A stretch of DNA of 11,233 bases, from the NCBI GenBank assembly GCA_902459845.2, contig CABPSV020000663.1, positions 1-11,233 of the forward strand. The letters are read 5' to 3'. This DNA comes from Hepatocystis sp. ex Piliocolobus tephrosceles. Lineage: Eukaryota > Apicomplexa > Aconoidasida > Haemosporida > Plasmodiidae. Within the stretch, counting starts at the first letter, position 1, and each line of letters begins with the position of its first letter. The notes below the pieces were generated by a model. That model saw only the letters and a program-made list of their open reading frames with translations. It was not told where the DNA came from and ran no database searches. The translations under genes and the position numbers were made by a program. Below, one piece after another: positions 1-8,676 of this stretch.

Positions 1-59
<59 letters not shown>

Positions 60-417
60 AAAAAAAATAAATAAAAAAATAAAATAAATAAATAAATCAA
101 AATAAATCAACAAATCAAAATAAATAAATAAATCAAAATAAATCAACCAATCAAAATAAATAAATAAATAAATCAATCAATCAACCAATCAAAATAAATA
201 AATAAATCAAAATAAATAAAAAAATCAAAATAAATAAATAAATCAAAATAAATAAAAAAATCAAAATAAAAAAATACATTTATGTCGTATATATACATGT
301 ACAAGTATGTACATACATATAATTTAACAAACACAAGCACGTGCATGTATATATAATTAGATACACTTTGGAATGATGAGAAAAAAAAAAAAAAAAAAAG
401 AATGAAAAGAATAGTAC
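1..417 (-). other. probable intron (5' part) of the minus-strand gene, running off the left edge
   Basis: On the minus strand this begins with GTACTATTC after the last good coding residue. It becomes T-rich, with a 19-nt T run (complement of 381-399), many TTTATTTATT and TTGATT words, and finally 57 uninterrupted T (complement of 1-57). Long T tracts usually precede acceptors in Plasmodium, so the acceptor probably lies just left of position 1. The only minus-strand AG inside the intron interval is at 367-366. Using it would give a 52-nt intron and an exon of about 28 codons ending in TAA, which is unconvincing. If the intron is not real, the protein would instead end at the stop at 175-173 with a Phe/Tyr-rich tail of about 80 residues. 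Confidence 0.5.
61..280. repeat. degenerate AAATAAATAAATCAAAAT-type low-complexity repeat
   Basis: On the plus strand only A, T and scattered TCAA/CCAATC words occur. The blocks are built from AAAT tetramers punctuated by TCAAAAT, with irregular spacing of about 14-22 bp. It lies in the presumed intron next to the 57-nt poly(A) at 1-57. It looks like slippage-generated simple sequence; no function is implied. Confidence 0.7.
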
Positions 418-1645
418 CTTTATCAACCGTAACAAAGTTATTCATAAATATAGTAGTCGGTTCATGGAAATACAAAAACAAAACATTTATATTATTATTA
501 TCATTATTATTATCATTATTAACGTTATGGGTATTGTGTTCGTTTGTGCATTGGTCTATACGATCGTTTATAAACTCGTAATTCTTTTCGAGGAACTTTG
601 AACAATTCACAATACCTGCTTTACTATTATTTTTTATATCAAAAACAATATCGTTTGGGAAATAGGTTTGGTTCTTAAAACTATTGTAAAAATAAGAATT
701 ATGTTTATTGGGGGTTATATCATAGTCAATGTTTATTTTTGTTGAATTTTCTAGTTTTCTTTTTTCATGTACGTCTAATATAATGTTATTCCCCATCACA
801 TTATTTGCCTCCTTTGTTGCCATATTATTTGTTATTTTTTGCTCTTTTTTATTCATCGTTTGTTCTATAATAGTCTTCATCGTATTATACATTTTTTCAT
901 CATAACCACTTAATTTTATAAACTCAATTTTGTCAAAGTGATAATTACTATTTACACTATCAAATAATTTTTTAATATATATTTTGCGTAATGATTTTTT
1001 TTTACCATAATTATTATTTTTTTCTTTTTTTTTTATTGAATTTATCACATAAGTATCAGAATTATAATAAGTATTATTGTTGCTATAAATATCACCTTTA
1101 GTAAGTGAATTTTTAGGCTCGTGTTTTACTGTTATATGTTCATGATGTAATAACGGATTATTTGTTTTACTTTCCTTTTTTATTTCAACTTTTTTATCAT
1201 TTCGAGTGTTAAACTCATTTTTTGGGGTTACAGTTATATCATTTGTTATACTTTCATTTTTAGTATATCTATTTTTATTTTTATTTTTATATTTTACTTT
1301 GTATATAAAGATTTCATTATTCTGTGGACTTAAACATAAATATAACTTAACTTTTTTTTTTTTATAAAAGTGATATAAATATTTACTTTGTTTAGATTTA
1401 TGACTCTTTGTTTTGGGATAAAAAGAAATAAGTTTTGGATTACCACAAATATAAGAAATTAGTTCGACAATTATCATATTATTATTGTCACATGTTTGGA
1501 CCTCTCTATCATCCGATGATACAATTTCGAATAAACTCTGGGCATTGCAATCTTTTTTATTTTTTTCGTGTTCGTTCTCATCATAACTTTTTTTTTCTTC
1601 TTTATTTACATATTCTCCAGTTAGATATTCATTTAATTTTATCAT
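418..1645 (-). CDS. Asn/Lys-rich Plasmodium protein of unknown function, first coding exon (partial gene)
   Basis: I do not recognise this protein. The ATG at 1645-1643 is the first Met after an in-frame TAA at 1666-1664. About 409 residues follow, ending in VTVDK. There the sequence reads AAAG|GTACTATTC, a plausible donor leaving one base of a split codon. Beyond it the open frame turns into Phe/Tyr/Ile-rich translation of T-rich DNA down to 173, which looks like intron read-through, so I end the exon at 418. The protein is hydrophilic, with Lys runs, NKNKNK-type tracts and an Asn/Asp run near residues 380-392. More ordered stretches are residues 57-75 (MIIVELISYICGNP region), about 90-120 (YLYHFYKKKKVKLYLCLSP region) and 394-409 (LFLYFHEPTTIFMNNF). 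No signal peptide or membrane segment is seen before the donor. The gene is divergent from the next gene at about 4.6-5.4 kb. Coding status is fairly sure, the 3' limit is moderately sure, and function is unknown. Confidence 0.7.
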
Positions 1646-1683
1646 ATTTTTGTTGTATCTTCCTTAGTCTTGTTTTTGTTTTT

Positions 1684-2003
1684 CCTAGGGTTTTTTTTTT
1701 TTGTTTTTCCTAGGGTTTTTTTTTTTTGTTTTTCCTAGGGTTTTTGTTTTTGTTTTTGCTAGGGTTTTTGTTTTTGTTTTTGCTAGGGTTTTTGTTTTTG
1801 TTTTTGCTAGGGTTTTTGTTTTTGTTTTTGCTAGGGTTTTTGTTTTTGTTTTTGCTAGGGTTTTTGTTTTTGTTTTTGCTATGGTTTTTGTTTTTGTTTT
1901 TGCTAGGGTTTTTGTTTTTGTTTTTGCTATGGTTTTTGTTTTTGTTTTTGTTTTTGCTAGGGTTTTTGTTTTTGCTTTTGCTATGGTTTTTTTTTGTGCT
2001 AGT
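1684..2003. repeat. 24-bp minisatellite (CTAGGG + three TTTTTG blocks), about 13 units, upstream of the minus-strand start codon
   Basis: CTAGGG or its variant CTATGG recurs at 1685, 1710, 1735, 1759, 1783, 1807, 1831, 1855, 1879, 1903, 1927, 1957 and 1981, with a last decayed CTAG at 1999. The spacing is 25, 25, then 24 for most units, 30 where one TTTTTG hexamer is added, and 18 where one is lost. The first two units carry T runs instead of TTTTTG and have CCTAGG; a further decayed unit (CCTTAG) lies near 1662. Sense to the minus-strand gene it reads CCCTAGC plus AAAAAC blocks and lies 38 bp from the ATG, so it belongs to the 5'UTR or core promoter. Because 24 is divisible by 3, it produces a long plus-strand open frame of repeated FVFVFAR that I do not believe is coding. 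Confidence 0.95.
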
Positions 2004-2146
2004 TTTTTAATATTTGCTGCTAATATTTTTTGTTGTTTTTTAAATTTTATTAAGTTATATCTATTAGGAGCGTTCGATTGTTACCACTGTTTAATTATCC
2101 CTATATGAGTTATATAATAAATTTATATTTTATTATTATGTATATT

Positions 2147-2189
<43 letters not shown>

Positions 2190-2340
2190 CAGTTTTTTTT
2201 ATAAAAAATGTAAAATAAAAAAGTTATGTTCAAACAATTAAATAAGATAAAAATGTACATATGAAAATCATAATTTAGTTTTGTTTATTAAATGGTAACA
2301 TACAATTTATAAATGTAGAAAAACGAAAATTAAAAGTAAA

Positions 2341-2372
2341 TGAAGTATAATGAAGTATAATGAAGTATAATG
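2341..2372. repeat. three perfect copies of a 10-bp unit TGAAGTATAA
   Basis: TGAAGTATAA occurs three times head to tail, followed by a partial TG. It lies in the divergent intergenic region and no function is apparent. Confidence 0.95.
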
Positions 2373-3154
2373 TGTGAATATATACATATTTATGTATATA
2401 TTAAAAGACATTTACGTATAATTTAAAAAAAGATAATTAATTACAAAAATAAACATAAACCTTTAATTATACAACAATTCATAAGTAATCCATTAAAAAA
2501 AGTATGTAAAAAAAAAAAAAAAAAAAAAAAAAAATAACGATTAGTATAATACTTCTTTAACGATGTAAAATTTATATTTTGTTTGTTTTCAAAAATATAA
2601 TAAAAAATGTTTTTTTTTTTTTTTTCTACGTATATTTGTTTACAACGCATAAAAACTATTTTAGCTATTACAATTTTAGTGTATACGAGTTATTTTTGAT
2701 TCGGGTGTTTATATTTTTAATATGAAATATACAGGTGTTTTTTTCACCACTTATTATGTAAATGTGAGTATATATACTAGTTCCAAAGTATAAAACGTCA
2801 CATTTTTTTTATGTAAGTTAATTATACACAAGGTATTTGCACTATTTAAGCTACTCGGTTTCATTATATATATCTCTGTATATATTCCTGTATGTGTGTA
2901 TTTATATATATATATATTTATATATAAACGGATGCATCAATAACCATGTATCGAATATGATGGTAAAATATATTGTTTGTACATTTATGAACAAATTTCT
3001 TATTTATTTATTCATTTCTTATTTATTTATTCGTTTATTATTTATTATTTATTATTTTTTTTTTTTATTAAATGAAAAAATATTATATAACAAAATAAAG
3101 CGTGCCTAAACCATCTTATTCGAAAAATGTATGTACATATATGTAGTAAAAATA

Positions 3155-3186
<32 letters not shown>

Positions 3187-3436
3187 TAATCTATTACGCA
3201 AGCAACTGTTTCCTGTTTTTTTAAGTAATATATTTTAATTGATAAATGACTTTGCGTTATTTCCCTTTTTTTTTTTTTTTTTTTTTTTTAATAGGAAAAA
3301 GGATTTTTAAATGATTATGTTTTATAGACAATGTATTGAGAAAAAAAAAAAGAAAAAAAAAGGCAACAATATAAATTACATGATGGAAACAAATACAATT
3401 CAACTTTTCAAGAAACAGCATATCTTGAACTGTTGT

Positions 3437-3439
<3 letters not shown>

Positions 3440-3482
<43 letters not shown>
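3440..3482. repeat. (TA)n microsatellite
   Basis: An uninterrupted alternation of T and A of about 43 nt, typical of Plasmodium intergenic DNA. Confidence 0.95.
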
Positions 3483-3486
<4 letters not shown>

Positions 3487-3743
3487 CACTCAAATAATGG
3501 ATGTATATTTAAATAATTGTAAAAACTTATTATGTATACTTAATGAATTGTAATACATATTTATAATTTTATTTCATCATTTTTTTTATTCTCAAAACAC
3601 TTTGGTCATGCGTAAACATGAATTAAACATATTTTTCCAGTGCTTCTTTTTTTTTTTTTTTTTTTTTTTTTTTTGCGATATAAAACAAAATAAAACAATT
3701 AGCTTACTACAACTTAAAACCTGAAGATAAACTAAACAAAAAA

Positions 3744-3771
3744 CAATAAACAATAAACAATAAACAATAAA
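3744..3771. repeat. four copies of the 7-bp unit CAATAAA
   Basis: CAATAAA is repeated four times without interruption. Each copy contains the polyadenylation-like word AATAAA, but no upstream plus-strand gene needs a terminator here. Confidence 0.9.
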
Positions 3772-4460
3772 AAGATAAAAGAATGCGCTATAAACTATTA
3801 AAAAAACAACATTTTTAGTTGAAACATATTAATATTTTTGTTTGCTTGTATGTATTATATAAGCTACTTAAGCTTGTATTTATGTACGTATGTAGATATG
3901 TTTCTTTTTTTTTTTTTTAAATCACTTTATGTATTTTTTAAAAAAAGAAAAAAAAAAAAAAACTTACATACAAGTAATAACCACATGTTTTTTTGTTGAT
4001 TCTATGCCAAAATAAATAATTTTAAATGTAGTGCATATTTATTTTTAGCAAAAGTTTTTAAAAATTTTAATTTGCTTATAGCTTATTTTTAACATGATGC
4101 TAAAAATGGGAACACACACATAAAATCAGGAATAATATTATAAGGCATATTTGCATATTTGTATTTATGCATATATACTTTTATATAAATTACATAATAA
4201 AGATATGAAAGTAAAAAAACTTAAATAACACCGCTGACTTGGCTAAAGTGTTCTTTTTTTTTTCAATACTTTTTTTTTCAACATTCACCTTAATACTTAT
4301 TTTTTTTTTCTTTATAAGCTTGTTTGTTGTGTGCTCACAATAGCTTACAAAATAGTAACTTTAATTAAAACCAAAAAATAAGAAAACAAAGGGAAAAAAA
4401 AATAAAGAATTTTTTACTTATTATTAAAGATTGAAAAAAAAAAAAAAAAAAAAAAAAAAA

Positions 4461-4510
4461 AGAATAAAAAGGAATAAAAAGGAATAAAAAGGAATAAAAA
4501 GTAATAAATA
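4461..4510. repeat. 10-bp repeat GGAATAAAAA next to a poly(A) tract
   Basis: Three perfect GGAATAAAAA units (4471-4500) are flanked by one imperfect unit on each side (AGAATAAAAA at 4461; GTAATAAATA at 4501). They directly follow a run of about 25 A. The array is about 110 bp upstream of the splice donor at 4627 and is probably in the promoter or 5'UTR of the plus-strand gene. Confidence 0.9.
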
Positions 4511-4626
4511 AAAAAGAAGCAGCAGAAAAAAAAGAAAATATTTACATTAATGAATAAAGGAGAGAAAACCCCCAAAAATTAATAAAACAACAAAATAATT
4601 CTTATTCTCATATTTAATATATCATG

Positions 4627-4967
4627 GTAAGTTATAAATTTTTTTTGGAAATATTTTAATTTTGTTTTTTTTTACAATTTTTAATTTTATATATTTTATA
4701 GTACTAGCCCAAGTGGAGCTTATATAAATACATTATTGCTTATATGTAAAAACATGTATTAGCTTAAGTATATAATTAAGTGGAGCTTATATAAATATAT
4801 AATTGTATCAGCATAATTGTATACCCAACTATATATGGGTATATATATATACATGTATATATGGATAAGCAAACATGTTAAAATATCAAACATACATTAT
4901 AGTAAATATAAATACAAACTAACAGTTGTATATACATGGAAATTTTAGCATGAATATATTTATTATG

Positions 4968-5002
<35 letters not shown>

Positions 5003-5003
5003 G
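4627..5003 (+). other. intron in the 5' region of the small plus-strand gene
   Basis: The donor is ATG|GTAAGTTAT, close to the Plasmodium consensus. The best acceptor is a run of 27 T followed by ACAG at 5000-5003, five bases before the ATG of the main ORF, giving a 377-nt intron. A nearer acceptor, TTTTATAG at 4694-4701, would give a 75-nt intron but leads straight to a stop. A third, ATTTTAG at 4942-4948, would put the ATG at 4624 in frame with the main ORF through HEYIYYVN, nine Phe and TVP. I prefer the poly-T acceptor and a 5'UTR intron, because translating the T tract as nine Phe is implausible. Confidence 0.6.
4711..4797. repeat. 20-bp direct repeat inside the intron (4711-4730 and 4778-4797)
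   Basis: AAGTGGAGCTTATATAAATA occurs twice, identical over 20 bases, with copy starts 67 bp apart. It is among the less AT-extreme words of the intron. No known element is recognised. Confidence 0.9.
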
Positions 5004-5008
5004 TTCCA

Positions 5009-5383
5009 ATGGATGCAAACTTGGAAGAAAGAGCATATACATCTCCCCTGATGCGTTATATATACTCAAATGATAATAAGATAAATAGAAACCATGAAGG
5101 AATAAAAAAGGATGCGTTTATGCCATTTAGTATTAGATTAAGTAGCTTACCCATAAAAAATGCTAGTGATAACACATATATGTCAAACATAAATACTTTA
5201 AATGTAATCAATATGTTACCATTGTCTTTATTTTCAAGTTATAATAGTAACAATATGAGTTCAACCGATATATTATTTTTACCCAAAATTTCAACATTTC
5301 TGTTTTTTACTATACCTATATTTGTTATGTTGCCAAATCTTACATTATACACAAAACATTGGTTTTTTTTTGCTCCCAAATAG
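5009..5383 (+). CDS. small single-pass membrane protein, unknown function
   Basis: This is a 124-residue frame beginning five bases after a strong TTTTTACAG acceptor, with TAG at 5381-5383. I do not recognise the family. Residues 1-60 are polar and mixed in composition (MDANLEERAYTSPLMRYIYS start), less repetitive than random AT-rich DNA would give, and codon use resembles the neighbouring NOL10 gene. Residues 65-77 are mildly hydrophobic. Residues 94-114 (ISTFLFFTIPIFVMLPNLTL region) form one strong membrane segment, followed by only about ten residues rich in aromatics (LYTKHWFFFAPK end). No N-terminal signal peptide is seen, so a tail-anchored or organelle inner-membrane protein is possible; this is inference. 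The start could be earlier if the alternative acceptor at 4948 is used, giving 145 residues. Being a real gene is likely but not certain. Confidence 0.65.
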   Translation: MDANLEERAYTSPLMRYIYSNDNKINRNHEGIKKDAFMPFSIRLSSLPIKNASDNTYMSNINTLNVINMLPLSLFSSYNSNNMSSTDILFLPKISTFLFFTIPIFVMLPNLTLYTKHWFFFAPK

Positions 5384-6158
5384 TGAGGAAAAGTTATTAT
5401 ATATACACACATACACATGAATATATTTATATGTATATATATATGTACGTGTGTATACATTTGTTATGTTTATGTATGTAAATTCTTAAATTTTTTTTTT
5501 TTTTTTTTTTTTTTTCCCAACTTTATGCTTATATTTTTGGTACATTGAACAACATTAAATTAAGAACATATTGCCACATTATAAAAAATAATTAAAAAAA
5601 ATATTAATGTATTTATATATATATTTGTACATCATTATATGCCATTTAAATTAATCATATAATGCGTTTACTTTATTATGTTATGTTAAATAACATTTTT
5701 ATATTCTACATGAATATTGCCTAAACAACATTTTATTTTATTCATATAAAAATATATTTATTTATTTGTTTATATGTTTTTTTTTTAACAAGACAAATCA
5801 ATTATTTAAATTATTATTTTAATATGTTTTTTTACTGAGAAGTTGAAAACAATTTGATATTTGTTAATATCTCAAGTTTGGTACTTTATTTATGTTATTA
5901 TGACAGTAAAAATATGTAAATACATATTTACAAAGTTTGACTACGTGAGTGATTTATTCTTGCAACGTTAAAGAGTAATCGCTACAAAAAAAAAAAAAAA
6001 ATAAATAAATAAGTGAATAAACTCATATTTGTACATATACATATGTATATATATATATATATATCGATGCTTGATTAATTGCCATAAGCAAAAGTCAATA
6101 CCTTGTACATATTACTGTTAATAAAAAGAGGCCCTATATACTAACAGTTATTAGTGTC

Positions 6159-6210
<52 letters not shown>

Positions 6211-6597
6211 ATATATATATATATATATATACCAAAAAAATGGCGAATTTACAACTTACATAAAAAAAAATAATAATCTCAATTTATTAAAACGTTAAGT
6301 TAATTTATTGCAACATTATTTGATTTTTTTTTTTTTTTTCTTATTCCTTTTTTTTCTCTTGCTTATTATTTATTATACAGTAATTATTTTTTTTTTTAAT
6401 AAAGTAACATAAGTTTATAAATTTTTAATTGTTTATTCGAGCGCTTGTTTCTTTGTTAATTTAATCCGTTTGTTTTCATCAAATTAAAAAATGTTGTATT
6501 TTAGCACAACATAAGAGTATGCGATAAAAAAAAAAAAAAAAAAAATAAAAAAAATCCCAAAACAAATGAGGTAAAATAACATATAAAAAAAAAAAAA
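5384..6597. other. intergenic region between the small membrane-protein gene and NOL10, no gene seen
   Basis: About 1.2 kb holding the 3'UTR of the upstream gene and the promoter/5'UTR of NOL10, which share the plus orientation. It contains poly-T at 5491-5515, a 48-nt poly(A) at 6161-6208, a (TA)n run near 6046-6064 and poly-T tracts around 6325-6400. Just left of the poly(A) is an imperfect hairpin: ACTGTTA at 6114-6120 pairs with TAACAGT at 6142-6148 around a loop containing AGAGGCCC. No open frame or RNA gene was recognised. Confidence 0.7.
6161..6208. repeat. 48-nt poly(A) tract
   Basis: Forty-eight uninterrupted A followed by CT and a (AT)n run to about 6230. It lies in the NOL10 upstream region; poly(dA:dT) tracts are known to exclude nucleosomes at promoters, but no specific role is shown here. 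Confidence 0.95.
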
Positions 6598-8313
6598 ATG
6601 ATTAAATCTTTTATAAATAATGGAAAAAAAATATATTCTTTAACGTCAGGTAAATTAAGTCCTGATAATTGCGCGGGTAGTTTAAATTTTGATGCAAAGA
6701 AAAGAAAAAAAAAAAACGGAGTTAATGATTCGAATGAGAACTCAGTTGAAATTTTACATGATTTGGAATTTTCACAAAAAAGTGATAATATAAAAATAAG
6801 TGAGGATGGGAGATATATATGTATAAGTGGTACATATCCCCCACAAATTGGTTTATACGATACACAAGAATTATCAATAAAACATAGAAGGCATTTTGAT
6901 GAAGAAATAATAAATTTTGAGTTTTTAACTAGTAATTATGAAAAGTTAGTTTTTTTATGTAAAAATAGATATTTAGAATTTCATAATGCTGCAGGTAAAT
7001 ATCATAAAATACGTATACCTAAAGAAGGAAGAGATATATTATACAATAGAGAAAATTCGAATGTTTATATTTGTTCATCTTATGAAGATATATATACAAT
7101 AAATTTACAAAAAGGATGTTTTGAAAATTCATTAAGTACTAGAAATGAACACAATAATTTTATTAAAAAAAATTTACAATTACCTTTGTTAGCTAGCGGT
7201 GGATCTAGTGGATATTTAGAGTTATGGGATGAGAGAATAAAAAAAAGTATAAATTTTTTAAATGTACATAATTATGAAGAATTAACTAGTTGTTGTTTTT
7301 CGGATAATGGTTTGAAAATAGCAGTAGGTACAGATAAAGGAATAGTTAAATTATATGATATTAGACATAGTAAAGAACTTTCAATAAATGATCATTGTAA
7401 TGATTTACCCATAAAAAAAATTGAATTTATTAAAGTAAACAATAATAAATATATGTATGGTGACAGTAATTTTGAAGATAATATATTCTCCAATGAAAAT
7501 GTTTTAAATAATTATAATAAAACATATAATTATACAGAATGTATAGCTTCATGTGATGATAACGTAATAAAAATTTATTCTGAATATCAAAAAAATATTT
7601 TATCTTTACAAATAATTAACTTAGATGATGAAGATGAAAGAAATAATAGGAATAAAAAAAAAATGAAATTATTAAATAACGATTCAATAAATATTAATTC
7701 TTTTACTTTTTATAAAGACTCAGGTTTATGTTTTATACCATGTGATAATAAAAAAGTTTTTTTATATTTTATTCCTTCTATTGGGTTAGCACCAAAATGG
7801 TGTCATTTCTTAGATAATATAACAGAAGAGTTAGAAGAAAACGAAAAATATGAAAAAAATATTACATATGATAATAATGATAATAGTAATGATTATAATA
7901 CACATAATGAATTATTTGATGATTATGTTTTTGTAACTAGACAACAAGTAGAACAATTAAAAATTGATCATTTGAAGGGAAGTAAAAATTTAATACCATA
8001 TTTACATGGTTATTATATACCTCGTAATATTTATATTGATATAAAAACTGTAGTGCAAGCTTCAGATTTTAAGGAAATGAAAAAGAAATTAGTGCAAAAA
8101 AGATTAGAAAAAAAACAACAAATGCGTATACCAGAAAAAAATATATTAATTAATAAAGATTATGTTGATAAAGTATTAAATAAAATTAATAAAAAAATTG
8201 ATAAAAAGCAAAAGAATTTGTTAGATGCGCAGGAACTTATTGAAGATGAGAGATTCAACAAGTTATTTTATGATCCAGAGTACATGGTTGAAACAGTGGA
8301 TTTGGATACGTGA
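6598..8313 (+). CDS. NOL10: NOL10/Enp2 homologue, nucleolar WD40 protein of the SSU processome
   Basis: A complete single-exon gene of 571 residues ending in TGA. Enp2/NOL10 is a nucleolar beta-propeller protein required for 40S subunit assembly, working with other processome factors on pre-18S rRNA. Family signatures are in order. The start KIYSLTSGK (residues 11-19) matches the family N-terminus and supports this ATG. GTYPPQIGLYDTQELS and the YLEFHNAAGKYHKIRIPKEG block follow at about residues 77-145. WD40 blades include LASGGSSGYLELWD (198-211) and AVGTDKGIVKLYDIR (242-256). The diagnostic APKWCHFLDNITEELEE lies at about 398-414. The C-terminus is the NUC153 motif DERFNKLFYDPEY (about 550-562). 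Asn/Asp/Lys-rich inserts at about 280-315, 340-365 and 415-440 are typical Plasmodium expansions. Yeast and human homologues are about 700 residues with a long basic tail after NUC153; here the protein stops about nine residues after it. Confidence 0.95.
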   Translation: MIKSFINNGKKIYSLTSGKLSPDNCAGSLNFDAKKRKKKNGVNDSNENSVEILHDLEFSQKSDNIKISEDGRYICISGTYPPQIGLYDTQELSIKHRRHFDEEIINFEFLTSNYEKLVFLCKNRYLEFHNAAGKYHKIRIPKEGRDILYNRENSNVYICSSYEDIYTINLQKGCFENSLSTRNEHNNFIKKNLQLPLLASGGSSGYLELWDERIKKSINFLNVHNYEELTSCCFSDNGLKIAVGTDKGIVKLYDIRHSKELSINDHCNDLPIKKIEFIKVNNNKYMYGDSNFEDNIFSNENVLNNYNKTYNYTECIASCDDNVIKIYSEYQKNILSLQIINLDDEDERNNRNKKKMKLLNNDSININSFTFYKDSGLCFIPCDNKKVFLYFIPSIGLAPKWCHFLDNITEELEENEKYEKNITYDNNDNSNDYNTHNELFDDYVFVTRQQVEQLKIDHLKGSKNLIPYLHGYYIPRNIYIDIKTVVQASDFKEMKKKLVQKRLEKKQQMRIPEKNILINKDYVDKVLNKINKKIDKKQKNLLDAQELIEDERFNKLFYDPEYMVETVDLDT

Positions 8314-8423
8314 ATTTGGATATGTGTTGTGTTAGTTAAGATAAAAATAATTAGTTTTGAAGAGTAATGACACGCATCAAGTTGTTTGTCTTGTAATTGA
8401 TAGATAATGTGTTTGTTTTTTAT

Positions 8424-8427
<4 letters not shown>

Positions 8428-8475
<48 letters not shown>
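8428..8475. repeat. 48-nt poly(A) tract downstream of NOL10
   Basis: Forty-eight uninterrupted A after TATGGGT, about 115 bp past the NOL10 stop codon. It is a genomic homopolymer on the coding strand, possibly within the 3'UTR. Confidence 0.95.
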
Positions 8476-8480
<5 letters not shown>

Positions 8481-8585
8481 ACAATGATAATTGAACAAAT
8501 GGGAATAATAAATAAAAATTTTGTAACTATAATTATGCTTTAATCATATCTTTACATCATTTATTGCTTTGCTTGACTTTTTTTT

Positions 8586-8676
8586 CATTTATTTGTGTTA
8601 GTTATGTATGCTTGTTATTTATTTCATTTATTTGTGTTAGTTATGTATGCTAGTTATTTATTTCATATATTTGTGT
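8586..8676. repeat. 39-bp tandem duplication, about 2.3 copies
   Basis: A 39-bp unit starting CATTTATTTGTGTTAGTTAT is present at 8586-8624 and 8625-8663 with a single visible difference (CTTG versus CTAG). A partial third copy, CATATATTTGTGT, runs from 8664. The near identity suggests a recent duplication. It lies between NOL10 and the presumed rDNA relic. Confidence 0.9.

Larger units (their letters stand above)
2004..4620. other. divergent intergenic region, no gene seen
   Basis: About 2.6 kb separates the minus-strand gene from the plus-strand gene beginning near 4.6 kb, so it should hold both promoters. It contains (AT)n at 2153-2187 and 3440-3482 and poly-T/poly-A tracts (for example 3155-3181, 3266-3289, 4436-4460). 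Short tandem repeats are annotated separately. Open frames here are Ile/Tyr/Phe or Lys runs made by simple sequence, with no plausible protein. No tRNA or rRNA signature was found by eye. Promoter elements cannot be assigned from sequence this AT-rich. Confidence 0.7.
4624..5051 (+). promoter_or_regulatory. candidate split upstream ORF overlapping the main start codon
   Basis: If the 4627-5003 intron is removed, the ATG at 4624-4626 joins TTC CAA TGG ATG and continues 15 codons to TGA at 5049-5051. The result is a 16-codon uORF that overlaps the start at 5009 in another frame. Its start context (A at -3, G at +4) is at least as good as that of the main ATG (C at -3, G at +4). This would reduce or gate translation of the main ORF, provided transcription begins upstream of 4624, which the sequence cannot show. 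Confidence 0.35.

Noticed and set aside
366..417. A 52-nt intron using the minus-strand AG at 367-366
   Set aside because: It is very short, and the following exon would be about 28 Cys/Tyr/Thr-rich codons ending in TAA within simple sequence. An acceptor beyond the window edge is more likely.
1684..2003. Interstitial telomere array
   Set aside because: Units share AGGGTTT with the Plasmodium telomere repeat (GGGTT[T/C]A), but the period is 24 bp with TTTTTG spacers, not 7 bp. There is one GGG per unit.
1684..2003. G-quadruplex forming array
   Set aside because: Each unit has a single GGG separated by about 21 nt, and some units have only GG. The loops would be too long for a convincing quadruplex.
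1701..2108. Plus-strand open frame of 135 codons with repeated FVFVFAR, and an overlapping FLFLLG frame
   Set aside because: It is produced entirely by the 24-bp minisatellite, whose period is a multiple of three and whose T-rich strand lacks stops. More than one frame is open at once, and composition is unlike real genes here.
2441..3553. Several 69-90 codon open frames on both strands (2441-2650, 2837-3109, 3257-3493, 3311-3553)
   Set aside because: They consist of Phe, Lys or Tyr-Ile runs from poly-T, poly-A and (TA)n tracts, with no coherent protein sequence.
5239..5460. Minus-strand open frame of 73 codons
   Set aside because: It is antisense to the membrane-protein ORF, and its N-terminal part comes from a (TA)/(CA)-rich stretch.
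6114..6148. Hairpin (ACTGTTA/TAACAGT) as a terminator or structured RNA
   Set aside because: A seven-base AT-rich stem with a 21-base loop is weak, and such inverted repeats are common by chance in sequence this AT-rich.
8268..8498. Minus-strand open frame of 76 codons overlapping the NOL10 end
   Set aside because: It is antisense to NOL10 and includes a Phe run from the 48-nt poly(A) tract.
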